Assembly: GCA_947454485.1 (NCBI GenBank)
Contig: CANGJJ010000001.1
Span: 310,001-374,000 of the forward strand
DNA: 64,000 nt
Direction: 5' to 3'
Source: Beijerinckiaceae bacterium
GTDB lineage: Bacteria; Pseudomonadota; Alphaproteobacteria; Rhizobiales; Beijerinckiaceae
In this document: in pieces, positions 35,215-44,912 of the stretch
How positions within the stretch are numbered: the stretch's first letter is position 1
Layout of the letters: each line of letters opens with the position of its first letter
Position numbers and translations under genes: made by a program
Notes under the pieces: generated by a model
What the model was told of the DNA's origin: nothing
The model's database searches: none
The model's input: the letters and a program-made list of their open reading frames with translations, nothing else

Positions 35215-38200
35215 AGCTGCGAGACTTTCGCACGCGGCGATGTGGGGGCAGGCTTGCCCTGCACGGCCATTTCGCCATTGCTATCCCAGCCACCTGCAGG
35301 GACTGCCACATCATTGGCGGCGACATCGGGTGTGCGCATCTTCAAACCATCAGCCTGCGCTTTGGCGCTGGCGATTTGTGAGGCTGTCATGCGGCTAGCA
35401 ACATCATCGCGCTTGCGTCCTGCATCAGCATCGCCTTGCGCAGCGGCTGCATTGAACCAGACCCAGGCTTGCGCGAGATTTTGTTCAACACCCATGCCGC
35501 GTGCATAGAGAATGGCGAGATTGAACTGGCTGTCGCGCACATTGTATTCGGCAGCTTTGCGGAACCAGCTTGCAGCTGCCGCATAATCGGGCTTGCCATC
35601 CACCGTCTCAGCGCTCAGCACGCCCAGATTATGCATGGAGCGCACATGACCAGCATTGGCGGCTTTGAGATAGAGCTCACGAGCGCGCTTCAAATCTTTC
35701 TGTGTGCCAAGTCCGCGCTCATACATTGTGGCAGCGCGATAGGTTGCGGGCGCCAGATTTTGCTGGGCCGCTTTAGTGAACCATTGCAGCGCAGCTTGGC
35801 TGTCAGGCGTTGTGCCTTGTCCATCAGCAAGCCGGATGCCCATCTCATATTGCGCAGCCGCATCGCCCGCATTGGCAGCCTCTGTCAATTTTGCGCGCGG
35901 TGCCGCCGCAGGCAAACGTGTGGGGGCGGGCGTGGTGTCGATCGTCGTCTTTGCGCCACCCACTGCTGATGCATTCACCATATCCGCGAGGCTCGACATC
36001 GGCTGGCCGGTGAGCATGGATGTGTCACGCGCAGCGGTAGCTGCTGGCGTCGCAGGCTTGGCCTCCACGGACGGGACAGCAGCGCTCAGCGCAAGGGGAG
36101 CAGGCGTTGCGACAGGTGTCGCTTGAGCGATTTTTTGGTCGGCCTGGCCACCCAGACGCACGGCGCGAATGGCCTGCAGTGATCCCATGATGACCACAAG
36201 GCCAGCTAAAGCTGCAAGCAGAGGACGACGGCGCGCGCTCAGTACCTTGCCGAGTTTGCCAAAGGCGCCATCACGCGCCGCGCGGGTGGAATGGCCCTGC
36301 TCGGTCTCTTTCATCTCTTGTGCCGAGCGCGCAGCTCTGCGGGCGGCAGCAATGAAGCTTGCCTGTGTTGCAGCTGCAGCTTGAGGCGGCACGGATGCGG
36401 GCGGCGCTTCGACGATGGGCGCTGGTTGCATATCATGCGGACGGCCACTGCCGGGGGTCAGCAAATCATCTGGCGTAATGTCGAGGCGCGCTACTTCTGG
36501 CCCCAGAACAATGGTGCGATGATCTGATGAGGCGATGGGCGCAGGGCGCTCATCGGGGGCGTCATCGCTTTCCAAAGTCGCGAGGCGATCAACGACAGTT
36601 TCCATCGTCTTTTGAATCGCGACCAGAGTTTCGGCAGTGCGTCGATCATTGACCTCTTGCTGCGAGCGCAAGTCACTCAGCTGGCGCGTGACATTGGCCA
36701 CTGCAATATCTTCAAGAACGGTCTGGCTGTTGGAGCGCTGCAGGGCTTCATGTGCAATACGCTCTGCCATTGTGCGGGCGCCCTCAAGCGCACTCTGTCG
36801 TAGATCCTGAATTTGTTGATAGAGCTGGCCGATAGCCTGTTCGAGCCCGCTGACGCGCTCGCTGTCTTTCTTGTTGGTCGCATGGGTCGCCAGATGTTCA
36901 AGGTGACGCTGCACCTGTTCGAGCATCTCCATCGCCGGGCCGACATTCTCAGGCGGATTGGCATCCATGCGGCGGGAGAGATGCGTGATTTGGCGACGCA
37001 ACTCCTCCACCATTTGATTGTCATGGGTCTGCGCGAAAATCACATCCATCTTCTGCGCCAGTTTGGCGATCTGCTCTTCCAGCCCATGGGTGCTCAGACC
37101 CGAATGCTGCACCAGATCGAGCCGCTCAGAGAGAGTGGCCAGACGGCTGTTGAGCTGGCGGATCGCGGCAGTATCCTGCGTATTGTCGCTCATAGCTTCG
37201 AGACGGATCGTCAAATTCGCCATGTCACGACGCAGCATCGCAGCCACTTCATCAGGACGATTGGCGCTCTCGCCGATGCGATGGGCAAGTTTGCGTACTT
37301 CGCCTTCAAGGCTGGCAATTTGTTCGGCGATAGCCTCTGTGCGGCCGGGACGCTCCAGCTTGACGATGACATCTTGCATCATCCGTTCCAGCTGGCTCGT
37401 ATCCACAGCGCCCAAAGCGGTCGTGGTGGTCTCTAATTTGCGATTCACATTTTCGATACGGCGCGCGAGATCATCAAGACGTGGCGCGGAATCATTGCGC
37501 GCCAGAGCACTCGACAGACGCGTGGCGAGATCTTCAATCCGCCGCTCCAGCGATTCAAACAAAGCAGGATTGGTGCTGCGCGTCACAAGGGTGCGAATTT
37601 CTGCAAGGCCTGCTGCAAGCTCTTTGACCTGCGCAGCATTGGAGGCTGAATGGGTGAGCGTTTCAATCCGCGCGCCCAAGCTGTCCAGATGACGCTCAAT
37701 CTTGCCTGCAGAACTCGGGCGATTGGCAACGGTCACGACAAGGTCGCGGATCTCATCTGTCTTGGCCTGCAAATCGCGCAGGGCCTCGACACGGTGCAGT
37801 GCATTTTCAACATGACGGTCGATGGGTGCAGGCTCGCTGCGCGTATCGACTTTCTGCGTCAGCACACGCAATTGCGCGCGCAAATCTTCGCGGCTGGTGG
37901 CGGCAGGTTTGGGAGTCTCACCGGCACGGTCGGCAAGATTCGCCAGCAATTGATCAAGCGCGCTTGGGCCACCGCGGTGTGCGGGCGCGGCCACAGGCTT
38001 TGGTTCGGGCTCAACACTGCGCGGGGCAGGGCGCTGCGCAGGGCGTTGCTCTTGCAGCTTGTTGAAAATGGCGAGGGCCTTTTGCTCTTCGCTCAAATCC
38101 TGGGGGCTGACATGTTGCGCGGCTGCGTGGTCCTCAAGAGTGCGGGCGTACCAATCGGTCAGGCTCATGCCAGCGCGATACGCGGCCTCTTCGACCTGTT

Positions 38201-38264
38201 CCAAAGTGGTTGCGGTGGCGGCCCGCTGCGAGGGAATGGCTCTGCTCATGTCTGAAAAATCCAT
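35211..38264 (-). CDS. Large coiled-coil and SEL1-repeat membrane protein (PodJ-like)
   Basis: A 1017-residue protein with three parts. Residues 1 to about 580 are polar and rich in heptad-like coiled coil (LESLERRIEDLATRLSSALA and many similar stretches). A single transmembrane segment (PLLAALAGLVVIMGSLQAIRA) lies at about 710-730 after an Arg-rich cytoplasmic stretch. A periplasmic C-terminus carries SEL1 repeats (AAQYEMGIRLADGQG, ATYRAATMYERGLG, RDSQFNLAILYARGMG). The order is that of PodJ and related polar localisation factors of alphaproteobacteria. An ATG at 38249 is an alternative start. It lies between PdeM and the exonuclease gene, in the opposite direction. Confidence 0.82.
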   Translation of the reverse strand: MDFSDMSRAIPSQRAATATTLEQVEEAAYRAGMSLTDWYARTLEDHAAAQHVSPQDLSEEQKALAIFNKLQEQRPAQRPAPRSVEPEPKPVAAPAHRGGPSALDQLLANLADRAGETPKPAATSREDLRAQLRVLTQKVDTRSEPAPIDRHVENALHRVEALRDLQAKTDEIRDLVVTVANRPSSAGKIERHLDSLGARIETLTHSASNAAQVKELAAGLAEIRTLVTRSTNPALFESLERRIEDLATRLSSALARNDSAPRLDDLARRIENVNRKLETTTTALGAVDTSQLERMMQDVIVKLERPGRTEAIAEQIASLEGEVRKLAHRIGESANRPDEVAAMLRRDMANLTIRLEAMSDNTQDTAAIRQLNSRLATLSERLDLVQHSGLSTHGLEEQIAKLAQKMDVIFAQTHDNQMVEELRRQITHLSRRMDANPPENVGPAMEMLEQVQRHLEHLATHATNKKDSERVSGLEQAIGQLYQQIQDLRQSALEGARTMAERIAHEALQRSNSQTVLEDIAVANVTRQLSDLRSQQEVNDRRTAETLVAIQKTMETVVDRLATLESDDAPDERPAPIASSDHRTIVLGPEVARLDITPDDLLTPGSGRPHDMQPAPIVEAPPASVPPQAAAATQASFIAAARRAARSAQEMKETEQGHSTRAARDGAFGKLGKVLSARRRPLLAALAGLVVIMGSLQAIRAVRLGGQADQKIAQATPVATPAPLALSAAVPSVEAKPATPAATAARDTSMLTGQPMSSLADMVNASAVGGAKTTIDTTPAPTRLPAAAPRAKLTEAANAGDAAAQYEMGIRLADGQGTTPDSQAALQWFTKAAQQNLAPATYRAATMYERGLGTQKDLKRARELYLKAANAGHVRSMHNLGVLSAETVDGKPDYAAAASWFRKAAEYNVRDSQFNLAILYARGMGVEQNLAQAWVWFNAAAAQGDADAGRKRDDVASRMTASQIASAKAQADGLKMRTPDVAANDVAVPAGGWDSNGEMAVQGKPAPTSPRAKVSQL

Positions 38265-38506
38265 TCAAGGCCCGTTGCCCATGCCGGGGCTGGGGCTGCG
38301 TCAATGAGCGGATCATTCGATGAACAAGGTAAACGCTGGGTTAAGGCTGCTCAGATTTGGCACAGCCTGCATCTAGTTTGATTGTATTATTTCGCAGATA
38401 CACTTTTAAGTTGCATAAGTTAATCTCCTCCTGTCTAATTGTAAGGCTGCAGGTGCGGTGCTCTGGCCCGCCCAAGCTCGGATGGTCTGGCAGAAAGGCG
38501 CCTCAG

Positions 38507-38929
38507 ATGGACGAGAAAGCGACGAAAACAGAAGCCCTTGTGCCTGCGGACGCTGTCTTGACCATTGGTGAGGTGGCCAAGCTCTATGGCCTCACCTTGC
38601 GGGCTCTGCGCTTTTATGAGGACCGTGGGTTGTTACAACCTATTCGGGAGGGGTCGACCCGGCTTTATGATGCGAGCGCCCGCCAGCGGCTCGCCCTCAT
38701 TCTCAAGGGCAAGCAGCTCGGATTCACCCTCACCGAGATTCGCGACCTTGTTCAGCGCGAAGGTGATTCGGGTCAGGTTCCCGATCTGCCTCTGGCTGAA
38801 GAACAGATCATTGCCCAGCTCGATCTCCTCCAGCGCCAGCGTGATGATCTGGAGCGGGCGATTGATGAGCTGCAAGCACGGCGCAACAGGCTACCCTCGG
38901 TCAGCAACAGCAGCGCCAGTCCAGCTTGA
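38507..38929 (+). CDS. MerR-family transcriptional regulator
   Basis: A 140-residue regulator with the MerR winged helix at the N-terminus (LTIGEVAKLYGLTLRALRFYEDRGLL, about residues 18-43) and a C-terminal dimerisation coil (LDLLQRQRDDLERAIDELQARR). No Cys pair or other metal-binding motif is seen, so it is not a classical metal sensor. ATG 38507 starts the protein 17 residues before the helix-turn-helix; the upstream in-frame extension has atypical composition. It is divergent from the PodJ-like gene and upstream of the exonuclease. Confidence 0.85.
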   Translation: MDEKATKTEALVPADAVLTIGEVAKLYGLTLRALRFYEDRGLLQPIREGSTRLYDASARQRLALILKGKQLGFTLTEIRDLVQREGDSGQVPDLPLAEEQIIAQLDLLQRQRDDLERAIDELQARRNRLPSVSNSSASPA

Positions 38930-38967
38930 GGCTATGAAAAACCAGCTGAGCCCCTATGTGTGGGGTT

Positions 38968-39999
38968 ATGGCTGCCAGCGACCTCCTCACCCTGACGCCT
39001 GCGGGTCTCTATTGCCCGTCCGGCGACTTCCATATTGACCCGCTCCGGCCTGTGCCGCGCGCGTTGATCACGCATGGTCACTCTGACCATGCGCGTGCGG
39101 GTCATGGGCAGGTGCTGGCCACCGCCCAGACGCTCGGCATTATGGCGCTGCGCTATGGGCCAGACTTTGCGGGCGCGATGCAGGCCATTGCCTATGGTGA
39201 GCGCGTGAAGATGGGTGATGTGGGTGTGAGCTTTCATCCCGCTGGCCATGTGCTTGGCTCGGCGCAGATCTTGATCGAAGCGCAGCGCTGCCGTCTCGTC
39301 ATTTCGGGTGATTACAAACGCGCGGCTGATCCCACCTGCGCAGCTTTTGAAGTTGTCCCCTGCGATGTCTTTATTACGGAGGCGACATTCGGCCTTCCGG
39401 TCTTTCGTCACCCACCTCTTGCTCAAGAAGTGGAAAAGCTGATCCGCTCGTGTCAGCTCTTCCCTGATCGTGCGCATCTTGTTGGCGCTTACTCTTTGGG
39501 TAAAGCACAACGCGTCATGGCGCTGTTGCGGCAATGTGGCTGGGACAGACCTATCTATATCCATGGCGCAATGGAGAAGATCACCCGCTTTTATCAAGAG
39601 CAGGGAATTGATCTGGGAGATGTGCGCAAAGTCGCCGCCGCTGATCGCCCCAATCTGGCTGGTGAGATCATCATTTGCCCGCCCTCGGCCACACAAGATA
39701 TTTGGGCACGCAAATTCCCCGATCCTGTTGTGGCTTTTGCATCGGGTTGGATGCGTATTCGCGCGCGTGCACGCCAAGGCGGTGTGCAATTGCCTTTGGT
39801 CATCTCCGATCATGCCGATTGGGATGATCTATGCACCACAGTCGAAGAGTCAGGCTGTACTGAGGTGTGGGTGACGCATGGCGCTGAAGATGCGCTGGTC
39901 CATTGGGCTACACAGAAGGGTCTGCGCGCGCGCCCCCTGCATATGATGGGCTATGGCGATGAGGGTGAGGATGAGCCTGTGAGTGAGGGCGCAGCATGA
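38968..39999 (+). CDS. Ligase-associated exonuclease (metallo-beta-lactamase/beta-CASP)
   Basis: A 343-residue nuclease of the metallo-beta-lactamase fold with the metal motif THGHSDHA (His36, His38, Asp40, His41), then HPAGHVLGSAQ and ISGDYKRAADP and a late SDHADWDDL. This is the Exo protein of the ligase-associated repair set. The start is uncertain: ATG at 38968 gives the usual N-terminus, ATG 38956 would add four residues. The stop overlaps the ligase start (ATGA), so the two are translationally coupled. Confidence 0.9.
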   Translation: MAASDLLTLTPAGLYCPSGDFHIDPLRPVPRALITHGHSDHARAGHGQVLATAQTLGIMALRYGPDFAGAMQAIAYGERVKMGDVGVSFHPAGHVLGSAQILIEAQRCRLVISGDYKRAADPTCAAFEVVPCDVFITEATFGLPVFRHPPLAQEVEKLIRSCQLFPDRAHLVGAYSLGKAQRVMALLRQCGWDRPIYIHGAMEKITRFYQEQGIDLGDVRKVAAADRPNLAGEIIICPPSATQDIWARKFPDPVVAFASGWMRIRARARQGGVQLPLVISDHADWDDLCTTVEESGCTEVWVTHGAEDALVHWATQKGLRARPLHMMGYGDEGEDEPVSEGAA

Positions 40000-41639
40000 A
40001 CCGCTTTGCTGCGCTGCTTGATCGCCTTGCCTATGAGCCTTCGCGCAACAATAAACGCCGCTTGCTCGTCGATTATTTTCGCACGACCGATGATCCTGAT
40101 CGCGGCTATGCGCTGGCGGCCATGACGGGCTCGCTCAAATTCGCCCATGCCAAGCCCGCCCTCATTCGTAGCCTCATTGCTGAGCGGATCGATCCCGTGC
40201 TCTTTGCCATGAGCTATGATTATGTAGGCGATCTGTCGGAGACGGTGGCCTTGCTTTGGCCTGCGCCCGATTTAGCGCATCGCCCCAACACAGCGCCGCA
40301 GCTCTCTACCATTGTCGAAACTTTGCATGAGACGCCCAAAAGCGGTTTGCTGCAGCAAATAGCGCTCTGGCTTGACGCATTGGATGAGACGGGACGATGG
40401 GCGCTGCTCAAACTCATCACCGGTGCCTTGCGCATTGGTGTGTCCGCGCGACTTGCCAAAACAACACTTGCCTCATTGGGCAATATTGATCCGCAAGAGG
40501 TCGAAGAAGTCTGGCATGGTTTGCGCCCGCCTTATCTGGATCTCTTTGCTTGGGTGGAGGGGCGTGAGCCGCGACCGATCAGTGATGATCCTGCGCCCTT
40601 TCGCGCGCCCATGCTGGCCCATGCTTTGGAGACCGCGCAATTCGAGACTTTGCAGGCCGGTGATTTCACCGCCGAATGGAAATGGGACGGTATCCGCGTT
40701 CAGGCTGTGAGCGGGACTGGCAGAGATGGCGCTCATGTGACGCGTCTCTATTCGCGCACGGGGGAGGATATGTCGCACTCCTTCCCCGATATGATCGAAG
40801 CGCTGCAGGCTTTCGATGATGTCACGATTGACGGCGAGTTGCTGGTTGTGCGCGACGGGCGTGTGCAGCCCTTTAGCGTGTTGCAGCAAAGATTGAATCG
40901 CAAAACTGTCAGCGCCAAACTCATCCAAGACTTTCCGCTTCATATCCGCGCCTATGATCTTTTGGCCGATCAGGGCGAGGATCTGCGTCCGCTGCCTTTT
41001 GTGGAGCGTCGCGCGCGGCTCGAGGCTTTGTTTGCGCGCATCAAGCCGCGACAATTTGATCTGTCGCCCATCATCTCCTTTGGGACATGGGATGAGCTGA
41101 CACAAGCGCGCGCTGATCCGGCCTTGGCGGGTGCGGGGCCTGATGCGGATGCGATTGAAGGGGTGATGCTCAAGCGCAAGGATTCCATCTATGTGCCCGG
41201 TCGCCCGACTGGCCCATGGTGGAAATGGAAGCGCGATCCTTTCAATGTCGATGCTGTGCTGATGTATGCGCAGCGCGGTCATGGCAGGCGCTCGTCTTTT
41301 TATTCAGACTTCACCTTCGGCGTGTGGCGCGCGACCGCGCAAGGCGATGAGCTTGTGCCGGTGGGCAAAGCCTATTTCGGCTTCACGGATGAAGAGCTAG
41401 CCCAACTTGATCGCTGGGTGCGCAACCACACGCTCAATCGCTTTGGCCCCGTGCGCGAAGTCACGGCCAATGCGGGCGAAGGCCTTGTGCTGGAGATTGC
41501 CTTTGAAGGGCTGAACCGTTCGGCGAGGCATAAATCTGGTGTCGCCATGCGCTTTCCGCGCATTGCGCGCATTCGCTGGGACAAGCCTGCCCGTGATGCA
41601 GACCGGATCGAAAATCTGGAAGCCTTGCTGCGCGGCTGA
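39996..41639 (+). CDS. ATP-dependent DNA ligase, ligase-associated repair type
   Basis: A 547-residue ATP-dependent ligase. The adenylation lysine is Lys229 in EWKWDGIR; an N-terminal helical domain (1 to ~200) precedes it and the OB-fold domain with RKSG-like motifs follows (DAVLMYAQRGHG, GKAYFGFTDEE). It joins nicks in duplex DNA using ATP, beside the cell's NAD-dependent LigA. Start codon overlaps the exonuclease stop. The next gene converges and its stop lies one base away. Confidence 0.93.
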   Translation: MNRFAALLDRLAYEPSRNNKRRLLVDYFRTTDDPDRGYALAAMTGSLKFAHAKPALIRSLIAERIDPVLFAMSYDYVGDLSETVALLWPAPDLAHRPNTAPQLSTIVETLHETPKSGLLQQIALWLDALDETGRWALLKLITGALRIGVSARLAKTTLASLGNIDPQEVEEVWHGLRPPYLDLFAWVEGREPRPISDDPAPFRAPMLAHALETAQFETLQAGDFTAEWKWDGIRVQAVSGTGRDGAHVTRLYSRTGEDMSHSFPDMIEALQAFDDVTIDGELLVVRDGRVQPFSVLQQRLNRKTVSAKLIQDFPLHIRAYDLLADQGEDLRPLPFVERRARLEALFARIKPRQFDLSPIISFGTWDELTQARADPALAGAGPDADAIEGVMLKRKDSIYVPGRPTGPWWKWKRDPFNVDAVLMYAQRGHGRRSSFYSDFTFGVWRATAQGDELVPVGKAYFGFTDEELAQLDRWVRNHTLNRFGPVREVTANAGEGLVLEIAFEGLNRSARHKSGVAMRFPRIARIRWDKPARDADRIENLEALLRG

Positions 41640-43478
41640 TCAGGCGCCGCGATCATTCTGCATGGCATCATCACTGCCATGCAAAATCTGCGACAGAAAA
41701 TTACTGCCAGTGCTCGTTGGGTCTGCCCTGTGGCGCAAGCTCAAGAGCGTGCCGATGACAAAAGCGAGTGCGCCAGCAGCTGCCCCGCTTTGCACAAGCT
41801 GCGTGAATGTGACGCTCGGCCATTCGCCAAAGAGCATCACCGCCACAGCGAGCCCACCCATGCAGAATGAGATAAGGGCGTCATAGTGTGTGGCGCGTGG
41901 GATGAGGGTGAGCAAAATCAGCGGCAAGACAAGGCTGGTGCTGAGCGCAAGGGCAAGACCCAACAGAAGGCCGCGCGGTAGATGGAGATGATCATGTGTG
42001 ACGGCGAGCGCGATGATGCTGAGCAGCAAGACAAGCCGTGTCAAAGCGAGCCGGCGACTGGTGAGAGGCTTTTTCGCGCGCGACAGATGAATGAGATCGT
42101 GACTGAGCGATGTGGCAAAGGCGAGTACGGCTGAGGCTGTGAGTGCGAGCGCAAGACACAAGAGGCCTGCGCGCGACAAAGCCGTGAAGGCCGCGCCATA
42201 GCCGCGCAGCTCACCCATCGCGGTTAAAAGATAGAGCGGCGTCGCAGCCAGATCGCCGCTGCGCAATATGCCGTCATAGCCGGGCCATTGCGCACAAGCC
42301 TCGCGTATCTGCGCGACGCTGGCAGGATGCGCGCCGCAGATGCTCGCAAATCCGCGACGGCTGGCCTCGAGGAGAAAGTCCGGAAGATCAGTTGGGCGCA
42401 GACCTGCTGCGCCCTGCAAGGCCAGATGCGCCATCAGTGCTCCGCAGAGCGCCAGCACCAGCAGCAGCGCCAGCCATGCGATGGAGGAGAGCCCCGCCTC
42501 GCGCGCGTCCCCCGTGCGTGTGGCTGCGATGGAGGGCATCAAGAGGGGACCAAGCACCATCACGCCTGCGCCAAGGCAGAGGATCATCAGTGGATGAAGA
42601 TCCAGAAGGCCGCTTTGCGTCAGGCCCTGCGCGAAGGCAGTGCTATCGCCGATGATGGGCAGGGGCAGGCTGGCGCCACGCGCAGCCATGAGGGTGATGG
42701 GCACCACCATCGCCGCCAGACACATGCCGAAAGCCGCAACACCTGCCCATACCGCGCCCGCCAGACCCGCAGGCAGCAGCAAGAGGGAGAGGCTGAGCCC
42801 CAGCAACAGATGGCGTGTGAGGGGGCTGGCCTGCGTCGCGATCTGCATTAGTTCATCGCCGGCGGCAAATATCTCTACCGACAGGGCAGCGCTGGCGAGG
42901 GCGAGCGTGAGCGACAGGCCAAGCCGCAGGGGCGCAGTGGCAAAGCGATAATGGACCAGCTCTGCCAGAGAAAAAGCACCCGTTCGCCGCAAAAGCGGTC
43001 CGGTAATCACCGCCGCGCAGAGGAGACCGAGCACCACCCCGCCCACGGCAGAGCCCGCGCTCAAGCTTGGACTTAAGAGCTTCTGCATCATCAAGAAAAG
43101 CGCAGCCGCCATGCTCGTCATCGCCAGAGCGGCATAGGCGCTGGGCACGTGCCGTCCAGCCGCATGGTATTCTGATATGCGCGATGAGCGCAGGGCAAAG
43201 CCGATCAAAACAAGCCCCATGAGGCCGATGGCCGGAGCCAGCCACGCCAGAAAAGGCTCCGGCAGGCCGAGCCGGTCGAGCAGGGTCAGAAAAGCAATGC
43301 CCATGCAAAAAAAACAGGCAGCGAATGCCACGCGGCCATCTATGGCAACGCGTTGCAAAACCTCATCTGCTGGCAATCTTGTCTGCACGGTTGCGCATCC
43401 TGTGGGCAGGGTGAAGAATAGGGCAATTGACAGGAATGCAAGAGTGTTCGCCAATAGGCACACTATTGCAAGATTCAT
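41640..43478 (-). CDS. Sodium:solute symporter-like permease (ActP-like)
   Basis: A 612-residue polytopic protein with about 13-14 hydrophobic segments and SSS features (RISEYHAAGRHVPSAYAALAM near helix 2, and FATSLSHDLIHL late in the protein, as in the acetate permease ActP). Similarity to ActP is inferred from these motifs and the neighbour. Start taken as ATG 43478; ATG 43505 is in frame and would overlap the divergent regulator. With 43478 only 14 bases separate the two starts, so promoters must lie inside the opposite coding sequences. No ribosome binding site stands out. Confidence 0.75.
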   Translation of the reverse strand: MNLAIVCLLANTLAFLSIALFFTLPTGCATVQTRLPADEVLQRVAIDGRVAFAACFFCMGIAFLTLLDRLGLPEPFLAWLAPAIGLMGLVLIGFALRSSRISEYHAAGRHVPSAYAALAMTSMAAALFLMMQKLLSPSLSAGSAVGGVVLGLLCAAVITGPLLRRTGAFSLAELVHYRFATAPLRLGLSLTLALASAALSVEIFAAGDELMQIATQASPLTRHLLLGLSLSLLLLPAGLAGAVWAGVAAFGMCLAAMVVPITLMAARGASLPLPIIGDSTAFAQGLTQSGLLDLHPLMILCLGAGVMVLGPLLMPSIAATRTGDAREAGLSSIAWLALLLVLALCGALMAHLALQGAAGLRPTDLPDFLLEASRRGFASICGAHPASVAQIREACAQWPGYDGILRSGDLAATPLYLLTAMGELRGYGAAFTALSRAGLLCLALALTASAVLAFATSLSHDLIHLSRAKKPLTSRRLALTRLVLLLSIIALAVTHDHLHLPRGLLLGLALALSTSLVLPLILLTLIPRATHYDALISFCMGGLAVAVMLFGEWPSVTFTQLVQSGAAAGALAFVIGTLLSLRHRADPTSTGSNFLSQILHGSDDAMQNDRGA

Positions 43479-43492
43479 CGGGGGGACTTCGA

Positions 43493-44158
43493 GTGACTGT
43501 TTCAACCCGGATTATTATCGCGGATGATCATCCCCTCGTGCGTGGCGCGCTTCGCCAAGCGGTATCTGGTGCTGTTCCCGGTGCGGCCATTGTCGAATGT
43601 GGCGATCTCGAAGAACTGACCAAAGAGCTCGATCAAAATTCTGATGCCGACCTTGTCTTGCTCGATCTGGCGATGCCGGGCGTGCGCGGTTTCTCGGGTC
43701 TCATGTATTTGCGCGCCCAGCATCCCGGCGTCCCGGTGATTGTCGTGTCGGGCAATGAAGACCGTTCGGTCATGCGTCGCTGCGTTGATTTTGGCGCCTC
43801 GGGTTTCATCCCCAAGACAACCGATATGGATGTCATGCGCACGGCGATCCGCAATGTGCTCGATGGTGGCGCATGGACCCCGCCCGATGTTGATCTCACC
43901 ACACCCGCTGATCGTGACACGGCTGACATTGTGCGCCGGCTTTCATCGCTCACGCCGCAGCAAGTGCGCGTTCTGATGATGCTGTCGGAAGGTCTGCTCA
44001 ACAAGCAGATCGCTTACGAACTGACTGTCTCTGAAGCCACCGTTAAAGCCCATGTCTCTGCCATTCTGCAAAAGCTGGGTGTTGAGAGCCGCACACAGGC
44101 TGTCATTGCCGCCTCCAAAATCGAGGCTGGTCAGTGGAGCGGTGAGGCCGCGTCCTAG
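43493..44158 (+). CDS. LuxR-type response regulator (CrbR/ErdR-like)
   Basis: A 221-residue response regulator with an N-terminal receiver (acidic pair Asp11-Asp12, phospho-acceptor Asp58 in LVLLDLAMPG, Lys in FIPK) and a C-terminal LuxR helix-turn-helix (LTPQQVRVLMMLSEGLLNKQIA ... TVKAHVSAIL). GTG start with GGGGGG about eight bases upstream. A TTGACA hexamer at 43427-43432 is a possible -35 box, which would put the promoter inside the permease reading frame. With the ActP-like permease divergent to it, it fits the regulator of a CrbS/CrbR acetate system. Confidence 0.88.
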   Translation: MTVSTRIIIADDHPLVRGALRQAVSGAVPGAAIVECGDLEELTKELDQNSDADLVLLDLAMPGVRGFSGLMYLRAQHPGVPVIVVSGNEDRSVMRRCVDFGASGFIPKTTDMDVMRTAIRNVLDGGAWTPPDVDLTTPADRDTADIVRRLSSLTPQQVRVLMMLSEGLLNKQIAYELTVSEATVKAHVSAILQKLGVESRTQAVIAASKIEAGQWSGEAAS

Positions 44159-44216
44159 CTGCCTTCCTTTTGCCGCTGATGCACCGTAACGCTGGGCGCT
44201 TGGAGAGGGTCTGGCC

Positions 44217-44573
44217 ATGTTGCGTGTATTTGCTCTTGCACTGTTTGTTGCGCTCAGTGGCTTTGCTCTGGCAGGGCCTGAGACAGCGCAAGAAGCGACG
44301 CACCGCTATAGTATGACGCCGGTTGAAGGCGGCTTCTTGCGGCTTGATACGCATACCGGTGCCGTTTCGCTTTGCACGGTGAAAGAGGGCGCCGCGCAAT
44401 GCCGATTGGCGGCTGATGAGCGCGCTGCCTTGCTCGATGAGATCGACCGTTTGCGCAAATCTGACTCCCGCACCGTCTTGCCGAGCCGCGAAGAGCTCTC
44501 GCGTGTCTGGGACGTGATGGAAGACTTTATGCGCCGCATGATGCGCGTGATGCGCGAGGAGACAGCGCGCTGA
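44217..44573 (+). CDS. Small periplasmic protein of unknown function
   Basis: A 118-residue protein with a clear signal peptide (MLRVFALALFVALSGFALA). The mature part has YSMTPVEGGFLRLDTHTGAVSLC and a second Cys, possibly a disulfide pair, then a charged helical C-terminus ending in a Met/Arg-rich stretch. GGAGAGGG precedes the start. Similar small exported proteins occur in Rhizobiales but I know of no defined function. Confidence 0.75.
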   Translation: MLRVFALALFVALSGFALAGPETAQEATHRYSMTPVEGGFLRLDTHTGAVSLCTVKEGAAQCRLAADERAALLDEIDRLRKSDSRTVLPSREELSRVWDVMEDFMRRMMRVMREETAR

Positions 44574-44636
44574 GCTTGTTCCCGGCACACAGATTTCCTG
44601 TTATAGCTCTGCGCGTTAGGAAAAGGGTTCGCAACT

Positions 44637-44912
44637 ATGTCCGATTCTGCCGTCTCGCGCTTTTTAGGCGGATCACCGCTGGCTGTTTTGTTTCGGCTGT
44701 TTCTTGTGTCGGTGATTGTCGGCGCCTTCCTGATGCTGCTCGACATTCGACCGGCCGCGATGCTGGCAACCTTGCAACGCCTCGTGCGGCGGCTCTTCTC
44801 GCTCGGGTTCGAGGCTGTGATGGAGCTCGGCGAATATTTTCTCGCCGGGGCTCTTCTCGTTCTGCCGATCTGGCTTGTGCTGCGCCTGTTGAACTGGCGC
44901 CGCTACGGCTGA
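44637..44912 (+). CDS. DUF6460 small membrane protein
   Basis: A 91-residue protein with two hydrophobic segments (LAVLFRLFLVSVIVGAFLML and YFLAGALLVLPIWLVLRLL) separated by a basic amphipathic stretch (LQRLVRRLFSLGFEA). This matches DUF6460, a small integral membrane family of Rhizobiales. Function unknown. Its stop abuts the converging pyrD stop. Confidence 0.8.
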   Translation: MSDSAVSRFLGGSPLAVLFRLFLVSVIVGAFLMLLDIRPAAMLATLQRLVRRLFSLGFEAVMELGEYFLAGALLVLPIWLVLRLLNWRRYG

